Assembly: GCA_900768515.1 (NCBI GenBank)
Contig: CAAGDG010000014.1
Coordinates: 1-48,819, forward strand
From: Lentisphaeria bacterium
Lineage (GTDB): Bacteria > Verrucomicrobiota > Lentisphaeria > Victivallales > Victivallaceae
Length of the DNA: 48,819 nt
Reading direction: 5' to 3'
How positions within the stretch are numbered: the stretch's first letter is position 1; every line of letters begins with the position of its first letter. Of this stretch, positions 5,606 to 13,637 are shown piece by piece. The notes beneath the pieces were generated by a model that had not been told where the DNA came from, did not search any database, and was given only the letters and a program-made list of their open reading frames with translations. Made by a program: the position numbers and the translations under genes.

Positions 5606-7552
5606 TTATTTGCTCTCCAGCGTGAAGCGCTGTCCCGTCGGCGGAGTATAGCCGTGGGTCGAGCCCTGCACCCAGTTGATCTTCTTGGGCGATTTGATGT
5701 TGTTGTAGAGGATCGCCACGCCGGAGGGCGGACAGGTGTAGTCGCCGAGTCCGGCGCGGGTGATTTCGACCGGGCACTGGATCCGTTTGGCGTGGTTGAT
5801 GGTGTCGTAGTAGTCGAGCCCCTTGCAGTGTTCGGGATACCACCCCTTGAGCCGTCCCTGACGGAACCCGCCGAGGTCCGAACACCACGGAATCGACGGA
5901 CGCGCCTCCGTCACGTCATGGTCGAGCGCCGCCGCCCAGACCGTCTGGAGTCCGCCCTGACTGCCGCCGGAGACGATCAGATCCTTGCCGTTCCACTGCG
6001 GCAGGCTCTTCACGAATTCGAGCGAACGCATGACCCGCAGCGCCATCCCGTTGAAATAGGCCTGTTCCGGATCGGCGTTCTGCTTGGGATCGAAAGCGTA
6101 CTTCTCCCCGTTCGACTTGATTGATTCAAAGAAGTTGTCGTAGTAGGCCTTGTCCTTGCCGAGCAGATAACCGTGGGCGTTGACCGAGAAGTTGATCCGG
6201 TCGGCGGGACCGCCGCCGGGAGGATTCTGAACGCTGGTCCCGTATCCGTGGTAGTTGACCTGGGCCGGCAGCGATTTTTCCGCGGCGCCGGTCGGAATGG
6301 TCAGAAATCCGGTCACCGGAGCCGGGCCGGCGCAGTCCACGGTAATCGCGTAGACGTCGACGCCGTTGGCGGTCTTGACCTTCTCCATGTTGGCTTTCAT
6401 CGGAACCTTGGCGAGCTTCTCCTTCTGACGGTCCCAGAAGGCGTCGAAGTCCTCCGGCTCCGGGAGTCCCTGCAGTTTTTCGATTTCGACACCGGCCCCG
6501 CCGTCGAAGAAGACCGATTCCCGCTTCCCCTTGGCGTTGGTGCGCTGCACCGGACGGTTGTTGCGGTCGAGCAGCGTCGCCTGGATCCGCACGAACCCGG
6601 GTTTGTCGAGGCTGGTGGTGATGGTCAGCGGCTGATCGGTGACCCGCTCGGTGCCGCGCTCGGTTTTGCCGTCATCGCCGGTGCGGGTCCATCTGATGTA
6701 CCAGTCGCCGGCAGGAACTTCCCCGGCGTAACGGGCGCTCAGCTGGAAGGTCATGGTCTCGCCGGCGCGGTAGAGTGCCTGCTCCCGGTCGGTGGTTCCG
6801 GTCAGCGAGAACTTGGCCGGATTGAGGGCGGCCGGCGCGGGGTTGAGTTTGAAGTTCTTGAACTTGCCCACCACGCAGAGTTCAGCCTGCTTGTAGCTGC
6901 TGCCGGAATTGGTGAAAGTCCAGTCCGGATTGCCCCTCTCGGCGGGGAAGCGCTCCTTCGTCCAGTTGCCGATGCCGAGATCGCATCTGCTGCCGCCCTG
7001 GAAGTTGTTGAATGCGAAAACCGTCTGCTTCTCAAGGTAGTTGTGGACCTGCATCGAACCGTAGCCGCCGTTGTCGTTGGGGCCGTCGCCGAAGTCGAAA
7101 GCACCGGTCGCGCCCGGGATGTTCTTCGCATTGTTGCCGCCGTAGTTGGTCGGCCAGAATTCGATGTTGCCCTTGGCGAAATTCCCGGTCTTGACCTCCG
7201 GGACGTTGGAGGCGACCGAAAGATTTTCGACATAGGTCTGGAACCGTTCGGCGGGCACTCCGACCCGGCCCGGCTCCTTGGCGAAAGGATCCATCGAAAC
7301 GAACACCCAGGAAACTTTGTCGTCCTGGCCGGTCAACTTGAGCAGATAACCGACCCGGGTCAGTTCCCCTTCGATCCGGTCGGAACGGTCGACCTGGTAT
7401 CCGGAATCCCGCCAGGCGCGCGGATCGAATTTGGAGATCATCTCATACTCGCCGGCATCCGGCACCAGTCCGGCAAGTTCCGGCACTTCCGCCTGTCCGA
7501 CCAGGGTTGCGCCGAGCGCAAACATCAAGGCCGGGATTCGAAAGAAACTCAT
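5606..7552 (-). CDS. Exported AXE1-type acetyl xylan esterase with N-terminal accessory modules
   Basis: A 648-residue protein. A signal peptide covers about residues 1-21 (MSFFRIPALMFALGATLVGQA). Residues about 30-240 form a module with SMQVHNYLEKQTVFAFNN and GNPDWTF, a beta-rich unit of uncertain name. A beta-sandwich linker region follows (about 245-360). The C-terminal alpha/beta-hydrolase of the acetyl xylan esterase/cephalosporin-C deacetylase family spans about 365-645. The likely triad is Ser in GGSQGG (about 528), Asp in GLGDYTC (about 602) and His in GSTHGY (about 632). The enzyme should remove acetyl groups from plant polysaccharide outside the cytoplasm. It is monocistronic, with its own promoter and terminator. 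Confidence 0.9.
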   Translation of the reverse strand: MSFFRIPALMFALGATLVGQAEVPELAGLVPDAGEYEMISKFDPRAWRDSGYQVDRSDRIEGELTRVGYLLKLTGQDDKVSWVFVSMDPFAKEPGRVGVPAERFQTYVENLSVASNVPEVKTGNFAKGNIEFWPTNYGGNNAKNIPGATGAFDFGDGPNDNGGYGSMQVHNYLEKQTVFAFNNFQGGSRCDLGIGNWTKERFPAERGNPDWTFTNSGSSYKQAELCVVGKFKNFKLNPAPAALNPAKFSLTGTTDREQALYRAGETMTFQLSARYAGEVPAGDWYIRWTRTGDDGKTERGTERVTDQPLTITTSLDKPGFVRIQATLLDRNNRPVQRTNAKGKRESVFFDGGAGVEIEKLQGLPEPEDFDAFWDRQKEKLAKVPMKANMEKVKTANGVDVYAITVDCAGPAPVTGFLTIPTGAAEKSLPAQVNYHGYGTSVQNPPGGGPADRINFSVNAHGYLLGKDKAYYDNFFESIKSNGEKYAFDPKQNADPEQAYFNGMALRVMRSLEFVKSLPQWNGKDLIVSGGSQGGLQTVWAAALDHDVTEARPSIPWCSDLGGFRQGRLKGWYPEHCKGLDYYDTINHAKRIQCPVEITRAGLGDYTCPPSGVAILYNNIKSPKKINWVQGSTHGYTPPTGQRFTLESK

Positions 7553-7618
7553 TTGCCCTTACCCCTTCTCTCGTCAGTTGATGAAACCTTTCCGCCATGC
7601 GGACAACATGAACGTTTC

Positions 7619-7647
7619 AATATAGCCGATACTCTTGAAAAAAGCAA
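7619..7647 (-). promoter_or_regulatory. Promoter of the AXE1 esterase gene
   Basis: On the minus strand TTGCTT (7647-7642) and TATATT (7624-7619) are 17 bp apart, giving a leader of about 60 nt before the ATG at 7552. Confidence 0.6.
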
Positions 7648-7713
7648 AATTTCCGCCACAAAAACATTTTTCACGCCGCGGCAAAGAACTTTGATGCAGC
7701 GCTTTCCCGTGTA

Positions 7714-10700
7714 TCACGGCCAGCCGGTTTCTCTGAGCTTCCGGAAGAGCTCCTCCAGCTTCCGCATGGTCACCGGTTTCTGCAGGGTGTCGAAAAACTC
7801 CTGCTGCGGGAAGTTGCCCGCGGCTTCGGTATCTGCGGAGAGTGCCACGATTTTCAAATTTGCGAACTCCGGCCGGGCGTGGATGGCGGCGGCCAGTTCC
7901 GCCCCGTTCATCCCCGGCATCCAGAGGTCCGTGATGATCAGATCGACGTCCGATTCCCGCAGCTGTTCCAGCGCCTCCTTCCCGGAGGCCGCCGTCAGGG
8001 TTCGTAAACCGAATTTCCGGAGCATGGCGGCAAGAAGCTCAAGATTGATGGAGACGTCGTCGACGATCAGAACGCGGTCGGCGGACAGGGCGGGAGAGGC
8101 TTCCGCCACCGCCCGGGAGGCCGTGCCGCTGAGGGCATCTTTCCGGCAGCCCACGTGCGGCAGAACGATCCGGAAAGTGCTGCCCCGGTTCTCTTCGCTT
8201 TCCAGAAGAATGCTTCCACCCATCCGGTTGACCAGCCGTTGCGAAATCGCCAGACCGAGACCGGTGCCGTTGTAGACGTGGGTGTCCCGGACGGCGTCCT
8301 GTTGCATGAACGGCTGGAAAATCTTTTCGCGCGCCTCCTTGCGAATTCCGATCCCGGTATCGGAGACGTCGATCTGCAATCGGCCGTCGTCTCCCCGTTC
8401 CTCAAAGGTGACGCGCAGGGAAATGGAGCCGTGTTCGGTGAATTTGACGGCGTTGCCGAGCAGATTGAGCAGGATCTGACGGAGGCGGAGCCGGTCCAGT
8501 TCGAGGATCGGAAGCTGTTCCGGAAACTCCTGGCGGAATTCGAGGTGTTTGCGCCGGATCTTGTCCGAGAAGATGGCGGCGACTTCATGAATCAGCTCCG
8601 GCAGATCCGTCGGAACCGGTGTGATTTCCAGCTGTTCCGCCTCGAGTTTGGAGAGGTCGAGGATGTCGTTGAGGAGGCCGAGCAGGGAGTTCCCCGCCAG
8701 CCGGATTGCTTCGAGGTATTCCGTCTGTTCCTGTTTCGTCACGCCGTCGTGGCGGAGCAGCTCGCTGAAGCCGAGCACCGCGTTCAGCGGAGTACGGATC
8801 TCGTGGCTCATTGTCGCGAGGAACATGCTCTTGGCCCGGTCGGCCGCCTGTGCGGCCTCCATTGCGTGGCGCAGCTCCTCCTTCTGATGGACGATGTCGG
8901 TCAGGTCGATGTCGGAAAGCAGGATGTAACGCAGTTCGCCGTGATGGTCGCGCAGCGGCTGTGCCGAAGTCCGGATGTGGCGGCCCCGGTATTCGTGTTC
9001 GCGGCTGCACTCCCGGCCGGAGAGCAGCACCTGCCGGAGGGGACACTCCGGGGGCGCCGCCCCGGCTCCGCAGCTCGCCTCATAACATTTGACGCCGTCG
9101 CCGAAATCGTCCGCGTTCCGTCTCGAGAAGGGCGGCAGGCACGCCTCGCGCGCTTTGGAGTTGATCATCACGATGTTGAAGTCGGTGTCGCAGATCCTCA
9201 GTGGAATCGAAATGTTCTCCAGGATCTGTCTCTGGAGTGCTGCGCTGTCGGCCAGACGGTTGTTCAGACTGTTCCGTTCGCAGGCGAGCTGGTAGAGCCG
9301 GGAGAGGTTTCGGACGATCTGCTGGAGGTCGCCGTCCGGCAGATTGTCGCGGTCGTAGTCGAGGCCGATGAAGCCGTAGGGCTGGCCGTCGATGGTGATG
9401 CGGTTCAGCATACGGGCGTAAACATTCTGCCGGATGAGGGTGCTCAGTTCGGGGGATGCCGCCCCCTCCTTCCGCATTTCCGCGGCGGAATAGAAGCATT
9501 CCCGTCCCTCTCTCAGGCGCGCGAACGTCTCCGGGTACTGCCGCAGATCGATTTCCCGGGTCTCATCGGAAGCGAGCGTGGAGACGCCGTCGCGAAGCCA
9601 GCTCCACTCGTAGACGGCCCGGCTGCAGGAGGCGTCCCGGTAACGGAACACGTAACAGCGGTCCGCTCCGGCGGCGTTGCCGATCAGCCCGAGAATTTCC
9701 GGGACGACTTTGCTGAAGTCGTTCTCCTGCAGAATGTAGGTCAGCGCCCGATTGGCGAGCCGCTCCCAGCTGATGTAGCGTTCCAGATCGCGGATCATCT
9801 GCTGACGTTCCTGCTCCAGGCGGTGCCGTTCGGTGACGTCGATCCCCATGCCGATCAGAAGGCGGGAACCGCCGGCGTGAGTGATCACGGTTTTGATGGT
9901 CCGCACGACCCGGGGCGGAGTGGTGTTGTTCAGGACCTCTTCCGTATCGAGAGGTTTCCCGGTGCGGAGCACGGTCAGATCGTCCCGGCGGAACTTTTCG
10001 ACCGAGGCCGGATCGCTCCGGAAGATCTCCTCGTCGGTGTGTCCGACAATTTCGGCTTCCGTGTGGCCGGCAAGCTCCTGGAACAGGTGGTTTCCGGCCA
10101 GATAGCGCAGTCCGTTGTCCGGATCCTTGACGAAGATGAAGCCCGGGAGGTGGTTCATGATCGTCTCCAGGAGCTGGAGGTTGTTCCGGTAACGCAGTTC
10201 ATTTTCCTTGAGGACGGTGATGTCCTGGATCACTCCGAAGATTTCGGGGCGTCCGCTGGATTCGTTCCGGGAGCGGCGCATCCACAGTTCGAAATGGCGG
10301 ACCGGTCGTCCCGGCGCCGTGGTGTAGCTGCAGTTGAATTCCTCAATGGCGCCGGAGGAGAGCGCCTTCCACTTCCGGGCCAGAATCGCGAAATCGGACG
10401 GCGCAATCCACTCCCGGGCGGAGGCGAGGTTGCCGTCTTTGAGGGGGCCGAGTTCATCGCCGAGCCGGGTGTACTGGATATTCCCTTCGAGGTCGCAGGT
10501 GAAATCGCTGAACTTCGCCATTCTGCCCGCGTTTTCAAGAATCAGGTCGTTGCGGCGCAGACGGTTCCGTTTCTCATACTCTTCGGTGACGTCGCGGAAC
10601 ACGAGCACGCCGCCGGAGATCCGGCCGCCGCTCTCCCGGATCGGGGCGGCGCTGTCCGCGATATGGCGTCGTTTCCCGTCCCGGGAGATCAGATCGGTGT

Positions 10701-12498
10701 GATGGTTCAGTTCGACGGTCCGCCCCTCCCGGAGAGCGAGCGCGAGCGGAGACTGGGCCGGTTTCCCCTCCGGATGGGTGACGATGTTGAATACATCGCA
10801 CAGTTTTTTCCCGCGGGCCTCCTCCAGTGGCCAGCCGGTCAGAAGGGCGGCCACCGGGTTGAGGAAGGTGATCCGCTCCTCCGCGTCGGTGGCGATCACG
10901 GCATCCCCGATGGAACGCAGGGTCATCTGGAACCGGTCGGCCAGCAGCGCCATCTGGCGGTGTGCCTCGCGCAGTTCGGTCACGTCGGAGGAGACGCCGA
11001 TCACCCCCCGGGTGTGAAAGAGGGAGTCGTCATTGAGCGGCAGCAGGATCAGGCGGCGGTCCCGGCCGCAGGAGCGGTATTCGAGGTGCGCCTCCTGCCG
11101 TTCTCCGCGGGCCAGCTCGGAAATCGCGCGCAGGATTTCGGCCGCGTGCGGGTGCCCGGGATCGATCTGTTGCGGATCCGCGGACAGCTCCGCGTCGGGA
11201 TCCGGGACATGGGAGAAGAGCACTTTCCCGTTTCCGTCGGTCACCACGACCCGCACCGGCAGTTTCCGGAAGAGTCCCCGGATCTGCCGCATCATGCGCT
11301 TGTAGTAGTAGAGGCGGAAGAGCATGCACTGGAAGAACAGAAGGGCGATCACCGCGACCGTCAGCAGCAGGGGCCAGTTGTCGCGGAGGAAGTTTCTCGG
11401 GGCGTCGAGCACCTCGAGATCCTCGGGAAGGTCCGCCTCCCGCAGGCGCTGTTCCTGCAGGGCGCGGTACCGGATCGCCTTCCGGGGCGCGACGCTCTGA
11501 ATGGGGATGTCGGAGGCCCGTTCTCCTCCGAGGATCCGTTCGGCCAGCTCCGCCCCCCGGGCGCCCAGCGCATGGCCGGAGACGAGGAGTCCGCCGGCGG
11601 CTCCGTAGTCCAGAAGGTTGTCCTGCCCGCCCAGGATCAGGCCGTGAAAACGTTGAGCCGCCAGCAGAAGCGCCCGGTTCGCGTCGGAAAACTCCTCCCG
11701 GGTGCTGCTCCAGGAGTGGAAGAGCACGAGGGTCTCCTCCGGAGGCAGTTCCCGGAGTTTTTCCAGAATTTCTCCGGTGGAGTACTCCGTTCCGCTGAAG
11801 ATCTCCAGTTGAATGGAGGGGGCGGGCGCTGTGTCTTCCCGCAGCCGCCGCAGATATGCCCGGTCCTCGGCGGTCGCCCCGACCACAAGAACCGCCCGGC
11901 GCGCCTCCGGTTTCAGCTGCAGGCTCATGTGGATGAGCGCGTAGGGGCGGAGCGTGGAAACCACGCCGGTCATCGGCAGGTTCGGCGCATGTTTTCCGGT
12001 CAGGCCGCCCTGATAGTTCAGGACCAGCAGCGGGGTTTCCCGCGCCACGGTCAGCTCTTGGTTGAAGAAGAGGTCGGCGGCGTCGTTGCCGCCGGCGACG
12101 ATCAGATCGTAGCGGTTCCGGTCCAGAAGTTCCTGGAGAGCGCGGATTGTTTCCTGCCGGGGGCTCTTGCCGGGGGTCCCGCGGACGTCCAGGTCCCGGA
12201 TGTCGTAGCGGACGGGGATCTGGCGTTTCGCCAGATACTCCTGAAACCCCGCATTCAGATTGCGGGTCCAGGGGTCGGTGGAGTCGTAGCTGTTGATCAG
12301 CAGAATCCGCCTGGGAGCCTCCTCCGCCCGCAGCGTGGCGGACAGTGCGGTCAGCAGAAACAGCGCCACGGGGAGAACGAAGTGCCGCAGATTCGGGACC
12401 CCTCTCCGGGGTGCGGCGGGACCGGCGCCGGAAATGCTTGTCGTTCCGGGCCGGCGCCGGGATCCGGCACCGGAGAAAAAAAGAGGTCGCAGGCCCAT
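7714..12498 (-). CDS. Giant hybrid histidine kinase/response regulator with ABC substrate-binding-type sensor
   Basis: A 1594-residue membrane sensor. It has an N-terminal export helix (about 36-57) and an extracytoplasmic domain resembling the ABC_sub_bind family (about 62-345, RRILLINSYDSTDPWTRN). A second membrane helix follows at about 371-395. The cytoplasmic part has about four PAS repeats (405-900, with three endings of the form DVTE or DITV), a GAF-like domain (930-1075) and another PAS (1085-1200). HisKA carries the phosphorylated His in SHEIRTPLN (about 1231), and HATPase has NLLGNAVKF, DTGIGI and GTGLGL. A C-terminal receiver has Asp in ITDLWMPGMNG (about 1522). There is no DNA-binding output, so a partner is needed. 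GGGGAG supports the ATG at 12498. Confidence 0.93.
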   Translation of the reverse strand: MGLRPLFFSGAGSRRRPGTTSISGAGPAAPRRGVPNLRHFVLPVALFLLTALSATLRAEEAPRRILLINSYDSTDPWTRNLNAGFQEYLAKRQIPVRYDIRDLDVRGTPGKSPRQETIRALQELLDRNRYDLIVAGGNDAADLFFNQELTVARETPLLVLNYQGGLTGKHAPNLPMTGVVSTLRPYALIHMSLQLKPEARRAVLVVGATAEDRAYLRRLREDTAPAPSIQLEIFSGTEYSTGEILEKLRELPPEETLVLFHSWSSTREEFSDANRALLLAAQRFHGLILGGQDNLLDYGAAGGLLVSGHALGARGAELAERILGGERASDIPIQSVAPRKAIRYRALQEQRLREADLPEDLEVLDAPRNFLRDNWPLLLTVAVIALLFFQCMLFRLYYYKRMMRQIRGLFRKLPVRVVVTDGNGKVLFSHVPDPDAELSADPQQIDPGHPHAAEILRAISELARGERQEAHLEYRSCGRDRRLILLPLNDDSLFHTRGVIGVSSDVTELREAHRQMALLADRFQMTLRSIGDAVIATDAEERITFLNPVAALLTGWPLEEARGKKLCDVFNIVTHPEGKPAQSPLALALREGRTVELNHHTDLISRDGKRRHIADSAAPIRESGGRISGGVLVFRDVTEEYEKRNRLRRNDLILENAGRMAKFSDFTCDLEGNIQYTRLGDELGPLKDGNLASAREWIAPSDFAILARKWKALSSGAIEEFNCSYTTAPGRPVRHFELWMRRSRNESSGRPEIFGVIQDITVLKENELRYRNNLQLLETIMNHLPGFIFVKDPDNGLRYLAGNHLFQELAGHTEAEIVGHTDEEIFRSDPASVEKFRRDDLTVLRTGKPLDTEEVLNNTTPPRVVRTIKTVITHAGGSRLLIGMGIDVTERHRLEQERQQMIRDLERYISWERLANRALTYILQENDFSKVVPEILGLIGNAAGADRCYVFRYRDASCSRAVYEWSWLRDGVSTLASDETREIDLRQYPETFARLREGRECFYSAAEMRKEGAASPELSTLIRQNVYARMLNRITIDGQPYGFIGLDYDRDNLPDGDLQQIVRNLSRLYQLACERNSLNNRLADSAALQRQILENISIPLRICDTDFNIVMINSKAREACLPPFSRRNADDFGDGVKCYEASCGAGAAPPECPLRQVLLSGRECSREHEYRGRHIRTSAQPLRDHHGELRYILLSDIDLTDIVHQKEELRHAMEAAQAADRAKSMFLATMSHEIRTPLNAVLGFSELLRHDGVTKQEQTEYLEAIRLAGNSLLGLLNDILDLSKLEAEQLEITPVPTDLPELIHEVAAIFSDKIRRKHLEFRQEFPEQLPILELDRLRLRQILLNLLGNAVKFTEHGSISLRVTFEERGDDGRLQIDVSDTGIGIRKEAREKIFQPFMQQDAVRDTHVYNGTGLGLAISQRLVNRMGGSILLESEENRGSTFRIVLPHVGCRKDALSGTASRAVAEASPALSADRVLIVDDVSINLELLAAMLRKFGLRTLTAASGKEALEQLRESDVDLIITDLWMPGMNGAELAAAIHARPEFANLKIVALSADTEAAGNFPQQEFFDTLQKPVTMRKLEELFRKLRETGWP

Positions 12499-12536
12499 GT
12501 TTCACTCCCCGAAAAATAATCTCCAATCCGGATATT

Positions 12537-12564
12537 AAGATATTTCACTTGAGGAAAAAATCAA
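12537..12564 (-). promoter_or_regulatory. Putative promoter of the hybrid kinase gene
   Basis: On the minus strand TTGATT (12564-12559) and TATCTT (12542-12537) are 16 bp apart. It overlaps the last codons of the upstream AraC gene, so read-through from that gene is also possible. Confidence 0.4.
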
Positions 12565-13517
12565 GGACTCCGCTTCATTTCCGGGCCGAATTCCGGAGTC
12601 GGGGCCGTGTTCTGCATTTCCGAAAACGCGGAGATATCCGGGGAGGCGCCGCCGCTGCGGAAGGCGCGGGGGGAGACCCCGGTGTGTTTCCGGAAGCAGC
12701 GGGAGAAGTAGTTGCTGTCGCCGAAGCCGGTCTTCCGGGCGATTTCGGAGATCGGCAGCGACGTATTTAACAGCAGACTGCGGGCGCGGCCGATCCGGAG
12801 CCGGGCGAGGTATCCGGCCGGAGTGTCGCCGGTGCCGCGCCGGAAGAGACGGAGCAGAGTGGATTCCGACATCGCGCCGCGCCGTGCCAGTTCGGGGATC
12901 CGGATCGGTTCGTCGCAGTGGCGTTCGAGGTGGTCGAGCAGGCCGGCCAGCGCCGCGACTCCGGAATTTTCCGGAAGCCGGGCTGGACTGGAGAAGTACT
13001 CCGCCAGGAGCAGGACGATTCCGAGAAAGAGCGTGAACGCCCGGAACCGGCTGCCGGGAGCTTCCGCGTCGAGCGCGGATTCGAGCCTGTCGATCTCCGC
13101 CTCCACCCGGCCGAGGGTCTCCCGGTCCAGCCGGAGGCGGCGGACTTCTCCTCCGGGCCGCAATCCCGGTTCGAGTTGGAACAGCGCCCGGTAGCCCGGG
13201 AGCGTTTCGAGGTCCCAGAGCGGCAGGATCGACGGACTGTAAAGCAGATTCACCAGGGAAACGTCGCGGACTTCGAGGTAGGCGTGCGGCTCCCCCGGCC
13301 GGATCAGGAAGACGTCTCCCGCCGAGATCCGGCAGCGTCCGCCCGCAGTGGCGTGCCAACAGGTTCCGGCGCAGACGATCGCCAGTTCGCAGAAGTCGTG
13401 ACGGTGCGGCGGCCGGTCCCGGCGGCGTTCGTCACGCAGAACCCGGAGTGGAAAGTGCTCCTGCCAGAGTTCGTTTCCAGTCCGGCAGGGGACCGGTTGG
13501 CGCGCGGTTTCGGGCAT
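12561..13517 (-). CDS. AraC-family regulator with cupin sensor domain
   Basis: A 318-residue regulator. The N-terminal cupin/AraC ligand-binding domain (about 25-110) contains PPHRHDFCELAIV and GDVFLIRPGEPHAY, the usual His-rich cupin pattern. The C-terminal double helix-turn-helix spans about 195-295, with IPELARRGAMSESTLLRLF and ending in ISEIARKTGFGDSNYFSRCF. GAGGAGG supports the start. It is divergent from the large glycosidase at 13638 and is its probable activator, because that gene has a -10-like element but no clear -35. The sensor kinase follows in the same direction 62 bp downstream, so the two may share a transcript. Confidence 0.92.
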   Translation of the reverse strand: MPETARQPVPCRTGNELWQEHFPLRVLRDERRRDRPPHRHDFCELAIVCAGTCWHATAGGRCRISAGDVFLIRPGEPHAYLEVRDVSLVNLLYSPSILPLWDLETLPGYRALFQLEPGLRPGGEVRRLRLDRETLGRVEAEIDRLESALDAEAPGSRFRAFTLFLGIVLLLAEYFSSPARLPENSGVAALAGLLDHLERHCDEPIRIPELARRGAMSESTLLRLFRRGTGDTPAGYLARLRIGRARSLLLNTSLPISEIARKTGFGDSNYFSRCFRKHTGVSPRAFRSGGASPDISAFSEMQNTAPTPEFGPEMKRSP

Positions 13518-13546
13518 CGGAATCCTCCTCTTCTGATTTTGACGGA

Positions 13547-13575
13547 AAAATACTGTTTTTCGAAGAAAAAGTCAA
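13547..13575 (-). promoter_or_regulatory. Promoter of the AraC gene (divergent region)
   Basis: On the minus strand TTGACT (13575-13570) and TATTTT (13552-13547) are 17 bp apart, 30 bp upstream of the AraC start codon. Confidence 0.65.
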
Positions 13576-13596
13576 GGCTTTTCCGCTTTTTCCGGT

Positions 13597-13602
13597 TACA
13601 TT
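13597..13602 (+). promoter_or_regulatory. Putative -10 element of the cytoplasmic glycosidase gene
   Basis: TACATT precedes the glycosidase start by 36 bp. No TTG-type -35 lies 15-19 bp upstream; instead TTTTCCG occurs twice close together (13579-13585 and 13588-13594). A -35-less promoter is what an AraC-type activator would be expected to serve. Confidence 0.35.
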
Positions 13603-13637
13603 GTAGAGAAAAAGGAAAAAATTGCCGGAGACGGAAT

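Noticed and set aside
6173..8275. A 700-codon plus-strand frame antisense to the esterase and the kinase end
   Set aside because: It crosses two genes and their intergenic promoter and has no recognisable domain.
8155..12519. A 1454-codon open frame antisense to the hybrid kinase gene
   Set aside because: It mirrors the kinase gene in the complementary codon register, which is stop-poor in GC-rich coding DNA; its product has no domain and is rich in G, V, R and E in the way shadow frames are. The opposite strand encodes unmistakable kinase motifs.
12918..13637. N-terminal extension of the 13638 glycosidase frame to 12918
   Set aside because: The additional codons lie antisense to the AraC gene and across the divergent promoter region. 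The ATG at 13638 has a ribosome binding site and starts the conserved part.
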